Of a stretch of 64,000 nucleotides of DNA, positions 61,192-64,000 are shown in pieces. This DNA is from Mycobacterium malmoense. Lineage in GTDB: Bacteria; Actinomycetota; Actinomycetes; Mycobacteriales; Mycobacteriaceae. Below the pieces are notes generated by a model that saw nothing but the letters and a program-made list of their open reading frames with translations, had not been told where the DNA came from and did not search any database. The position numbers were made by a program, and so were the translations under genes. Numbering within the stretch: position 1 is the stretch's first letter; each line of letters begins with the position of its first letter. The stretch covers positions 2,356,001 to 2,420,000 of the forward strand of contig NZ_CP080999.1 of the NCBI RefSeq assembly GCF_019645855.1. The letters are read 5' to 3'.

Positions 61192-61878
61192 CTACCAACC
61201 GCGTTCGCGCCATTCGCGCAGGTGGGGGCGTTCCTTGCCCAGCACGGTGTCGTCGCCGTGGCCCGGGTAGACGACCGTGTCGTCGGCGAACCGGTCGAAG
61301 ATCCGGGTGGTGACGTCGTCGAGCAGCTGGGTGAAATCCCCGGGCTGCCATGTCTTGCCGACACCGCCCGGGAACAAGCAGTCACCGGTGAACAGCTGGG
61401 TGACCCCGCCGGTCGCCGGCCCGTCGAGGGCCAGCGCGATCGATCCGGGCGTGTGCCCGCGAAGGTGGATGACGTCGAAGGTCAGCTTGCCGACCTGCAC
61501 GGTGTCGCCGTCGGCCAGCAAACGGTCGGGTTTGACCGGCAGCGGTCCCGCATCGATCTCGTTGGCGGCGGTCGGCGCGCCGGTGGCGGCGGCCACGGCC
61601 TTCAGCGCCTGCCAGTGATCGAAGTGCTGATGGCTGGTCACGATCAGCGACACCTTCGGGGCGTAACGCCGGATGAGGTCGAGGAGGACGTCGGCGTCGT
61701 TGGCGGCGTCGATGAGCAGTGTTTCTCCGGTCGCCGAACAGGTCACCAGGTAGGTGTTGTTGTCCATCGGGCCGACCGACGCCTTCAGGATCGTGGCGCC
61801 GGGCAGGGTGCGGCGGGCGGCGGTACCGGGGTCGACGTGTCCGGTGTAGTTATTGTCGGGCACAACCGAGGCAGTCAT
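61192..61878 (-). CDS. Metallo-beta-lactamase-fold hydrolase (Rv1637c-like)
   Basis: A 228-residue MBL-fold protein, probably glyoxalase II-like. Metal ligands: TSHQHFDHWQALKAV (HxHxDH), HLRGHTPGSIAL, FTGDCLFPGGVGKTWQPGDF (Asp) and VVYPGHGDDTVLGKE (His). Substrate glimpsed only as a thioester-type hydrolase by family. ATG 61878 gives MTASVVPDNNYTGHVDPGTA. Its start lies 143 nt from uvrA on the other strand, so the damage promoter lies in the shared gap. Confidence 0.88.
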   Translation of the reverse strand: MTASVVPDNNYTGHVDPGTAARRTLPGATILKASVGPMDNNTYLVTCSATGETLLIDAANDADVLLDLIRRYAPKVSLIVTSHQHFDHWQALKAVAAATGAPTAANEIDAGPLPVKPDRLLADGDTVQVGKLTFDVIHLRGHTPGSIALALDGPATGGVTQLFTGDCLFPGGVGKTWQPGDFTQLLDDVTTRIFDRFADDTVVYPGHGDDTVLGKERPHLREWRERGW

Positions 61879-61926
61879 ATGGGCAAGGTTACTGGTCCGG
61901 CCCCTGGCACCGCCTGGGTCCGGTGC

Positions 61927-61949
61927 TTGTCGGTGTGGGCACATAGCAT
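61927..61949 (+). promoter_or_regulatory. PafBC-type (RecA-independent) damage promoter of uvrA
   Basis: TTGTCGGTG (61927-61935), 8-nt spacer, TAGCAT (61944-61949): an exact match to TTGTCRGTG-N8-TANNNT. The predicted start near 61956 gives a leader of about 65 nt before the TTG at 62022. Confidence 0.8.
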
Positions 61950-62021
61950 GGAATGCGCCGTGCGCGATCCCGTTCTGGGAACCGCTTCCGGCACGTAAGA
62001 GCTTTAGTGAGAGGGGCAGCG

Positions 62022-64000
62022 TTGGCTGACCGCCTGATCGTCAAGGGCGCCCGCGAGCACAACCTGCGCGGCGTCGACCTCGACCTGCCGCGCGACTCGT
62101 TGATCGTCTTCACCGGGCTGTCCGGGTCGGGCAAGTCGTCGCTGGCGTTCGACACCATCTTCGCCGAGGGCCAGCGCCGCTACGTGGAGTCGCTGTCGGC
62201 CTACGCCCGCCAATTCCTCGGGCAGATGGACAAGCCGGACGTCGACTTCATCGAGGGTCTGTCCCCGGCGGTGTCGATCGACCAGAAGTCGACCAACCGC
62301 AACCCGCGATCGACGGTCGGAACGATCACCGAGGTCTACGACTACCTGCGGCTGCTGTACGCCCGGGCGGGCTCACCGCACTGCCCCGTCTGCGGTGAGC
62401 GGATCGCCCGGCAGACGCCGCAGCAAATCGTCGACCAGGTGCTGGCGATGCCGGAGGGCACCCGGTTCCTGGTCCTCGCGCCGGTGGTGCGCACCCGCAA
62501 GGGCGAATTCGCCGACCTGTTCGAGAAGCTCAACGCCCAGGGCTACAGCCGGGTGCGGGTCGACGGCGTCGTGCATCCGCTGACCGATCCACCGAAACTG
62601 AAGAAGCAGGAAAAGCACGACATCGAGGTCGTGGTGGACCGCCTTACCGTCAAGGCCACCGCCAAGCAGCGGCTCACCGATTCGGTGGAAACCGCGCTGA
62701 GCCTGGCCGACGGCATCGTGGTGCTGGAGTTTCCGGATCACGAAGCCCATGAACCCGATCATCACCGGGAGCAGCGGTTCTCCGAGAAGCTGGCCTGTCC
62801 CAACGGGCATGCCCTGGCCGTCGACGACCTGGAACCGCGGTCGTTCTCGTTCAACTCGCCCTACGGCGCCTGCCCCGAGTGCAGCGGCCTGGGCATCCGC
62901 AAGGAGGTCGACCCGGATCTGGTGGTGCCCGACCCGGAGCGCACGCTGGCCGACGGCGCCGTGGCGCCATGGTCCAACGGCCACACCGCGGAGTACTTCA
63001 CCCGGATGATGGCCGGGCTCGGCGAGGAGCTCGGGTTCGACGTCGACACGCCGTGGCGCAAGCTGCCGGCCAAGGCCCGCAGAGCGATCCTCGAGGGTTC
63101 CGATCATCAGGTGCATGTGCGGTATCGCAACCGGTACGGCCGCACCCGGTCCTACTACGCCGATTTCGAGGGCGTGCTGGCGTTCCTGCAGCGCAAGATG
63201 ACGCAGACCGAGTCCGAGCAGATGAAGGAACGCTACGAGGGTTTCATGCGCGACGTGCCCTGCCCGGTGTGTGAGGGCACCCGCCTCAAGCCGGAGATCC
63301 TGGCGGTGACGCTGGCCGGGGAGTCCAAGGGTGAGCGCGGCGCGAAGTCCATCGCCGAGGTCTGCGAGCTGTCGATCTCCGACTGCGCCGACTTTCTGAA
63401 CGGGCTCACTCTTGGTGCGCGCGAGCAAGCGATCGCGGGCCAGGTGCTCAAGGAAATCCAGTCGCGGCTGGGCTTTTTGCTCGACGTCGGGCTGGAGTAT
63501 TTGTCGCTGTCCCGCGCCGCGGCCACGCTGTCCGGCGGTGAGGCCCAACGCATCCGGCTGGCCACCCAGATCGGGTCCGGCCTGGTGGGGGTGCTCTACG
63601 TGCTGGACGAGCCGTCGATCGGGCTGCACCAGCGCGACAACCGTCGCCTCATCGAAACGCTTACGCGGCTAAGGGATTTGGGGAACACGCTGATCGTCGT
63701 CGAGCACGACGAGGACACCATCGCGCACGCCGACTGGATCGTCGACATCGGCCCGGGGGCCGGTGAGCACGGCGGCCGCATCGTGCACAGCGGAACCCAC
63801 GGCGAGCTGCTGGCCAACAAGGAGTCGATCACCGGGGCCTACCTGTCGGGCCGGGAAAGCATCGAGATCCCCGCGATCCGGCGCCCCATCGATAGACGCC
63901 GGCGGCTGACGGTCGTCGGCGCCCGCGAGCACAACCTGCGGGCCATCGACGTGTCGTTTCCGCTCGGCGTGCTGACCTCGGTCACCGGCGTGTCCGGTTC
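62022..64000 (+). CDS. uvrA: Excinuclease ABC subunit A UvrA (3' end outside window)
   Basis: DNA-damage sensor ATPase of nucleotide excision repair. About 659 residues are in the window; the gene runs off the right edge. First ABC half: Walker A FTGLSGSGKSSLAFDTIFAE, a zinc module CPVCGERI, UvrB/DNA-binding insertion, second zinc module CPECSGLG, and signature LSGGEAQRIRLATQIG with Walker B YVLDEPSIGLHQ. The second half begins at REHNLRAIDVSFPLGVLTSV with Walker A TGVSGS at the edge. TTG 62022 follows GAGGGG (62011-62016) by 5 nt. Confidence 0.96.
   Translation, partial: MADRLIVKGAREHNLRGVDLDLPRDSLIVFTGLSGSGKSSLAFDTIFAEGQRRYVESLSAYARQFLGQMDKPDVDFIEGLSPAVSIDQKSTNRNPRSTVGTITEVYDYLRLLYARAGSPHCPVCGERIARQTPQQIVDQVLAMPEGTRFLVLAPVVRTRKGEFADLFEKLNAQGYSRVRVDGVVHPLTDPPKLKKQEKHDIEVVVDRLTVKATAKQRLTDSVETALSLADGIVVLEFPDHEAHEPDHHREQRFSEKLACPNGHALAVDDLEPRSFSFNSPYGACPECSGLGIRKEVDPDLVVPDPERTLADGAVAPWSNGHTAEYFTRMMAGLGEELGFDVDTPWRKLPAKARRAILEGSDHQVHVRYRNRYGRTRSYYADFEGVLAFLQRKMTQTESEQMKERYEGFMRDVPCPVCEGTRLKPEILAVTLAGESKGERGAKSIAEVCELSISDCADFLNGLTLGAREQAIAGQVLKEIQSRLGFLLDVGLEYLSLSRAAATLSGGEAQRIRLATQIGSGLVGVLYVLDEPSIGLHQRDNRRLIETLTRLRDLGNTLIVVEHDEDTIAHADWIVDIGPGAGEHGGRIVHSGTHGELLANKESITGAYLSGRESIEIPAIRRPIDRRRRLTVVGAREHNLRAIDVSFPLGVLTSVTGVSG

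Overview
The window is high-GC actinobacterial DNA from a Mycobacterium, most likely a slow grower close to the M. avium complex. This rests on gene order: from about 1 kb to the right edge it follows the M. tuberculosis H37Rv segment Rv1592c-Rv1638 almost gene for gene. It also has GTG/TTG starts, ATGA/GTGA start-stop overlaps, a REP13E12-type HNH gene, a DUF732 exported protein, and several genes with a -10 hexamer 6-8 nt before the start codon (leaderless style). Species assignment is inference.

Layout. 1-0.2 kb: 5' end of a lipase-like gene (Rv1592c type). 0.3-4.6 kb: the NAD module, with nrtR (Nudix-type repressor) divergent from nadA-nadB-nadC and a palindrome between them. 4.6-4.8 kb: direct, tandem and inverted repeats. 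4.8-5.2 kb: a deazaflavin-dependent-nitroreductase-family gene. 5.3-11.8 kb: the histidine operon hisD-C-B-H-A-impA-hisF-hisI. 11.8-13.4 kb: an inserted receptor-like Ser/Thr kinase with an extracellular TPM-like domain. 13.5-15.2 kb: chaA and bcpB, facing each other across a long hairpin. 15.3-21.8 kb: trpE, a trp-associated membrane protein, trpC-B-A and lgt. 22.0-23.4 kb: a frameshifted REP13E12/HNH pseudogene. 23.4-27.8 kb: a DUF2752 protein, pyk, tesB1 and a DUF2156 membrane protein. 27.8-30.2 kb: an accessory, partly decayed stretch with a MarR regulator, a DUF732 protein, two tiny coupled ORFs and a fragment resembling carboxymuconolactone decarboxylase. 30.3-36.2 kb (minus strand): cydA-B-D-C, cytochrome bd oxidase and its ABC exporter. 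36.3-39.1 kb: a DUF308 membrane protein, membrane adenylyl cyclase, tRNA-Leu(CAA) and pdtaR. 39.2-40.9 kb: thiolase plus OB-fold/Zn-ribbon protein. 41.0-46.6 kb: polA, rpsA, coaE fused to a GrpB domain. 46.6-55.7 kb: a block absent from this locus in M. tuberculosis, holding an exported protein, an Fpg/Nei pseudogene, a three-gene split LigD-like operon (polymerase, ligase, phosphoesterase), a DUF402 protein, an FHA-ABC exporter (Rv1747 type) and a divergent PknF-like kinase. 55.8-64.0 kb: uvrB, an MgtC-family protein, a GT-C mannosyltransferase-like protein, a universal stress protein, a metallo-beta-lactamase-fold hydrolase and the 5' two-thirds of uvrA.

How it works together. Most of the window is housekeeping biosynthesis (NAD, His, Trp, CoA), respiration under low oxygen (cytochrome bd) and DNA replication/repair (polA, uvrA, uvrB, LigD-like enzymes). 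The strongest regulatory signal is a shared promoter architecture, TTGTCRGTG-N8-TANNNT, upstream of uvrB, uvrA and the REP13E12 gene. This is the motif described for the RecA-independent, PafBC-dependent DNA-damage response of mycobacteria. A second signal is the NrtR-type palindrome that overlaps the nrtR -10 and faces nadABC. Insertions relative to M. tuberculosis carry signalling and repair genes: two paralogous kinases with unrelated outer domains, and the split LigD set. Decayed genes (HNH, Fpg and the 27.8-30.2 kb fragments) mark the recombination-prone points. Comparisons with M. tuberculosis are from memory of that genome, not from a search.
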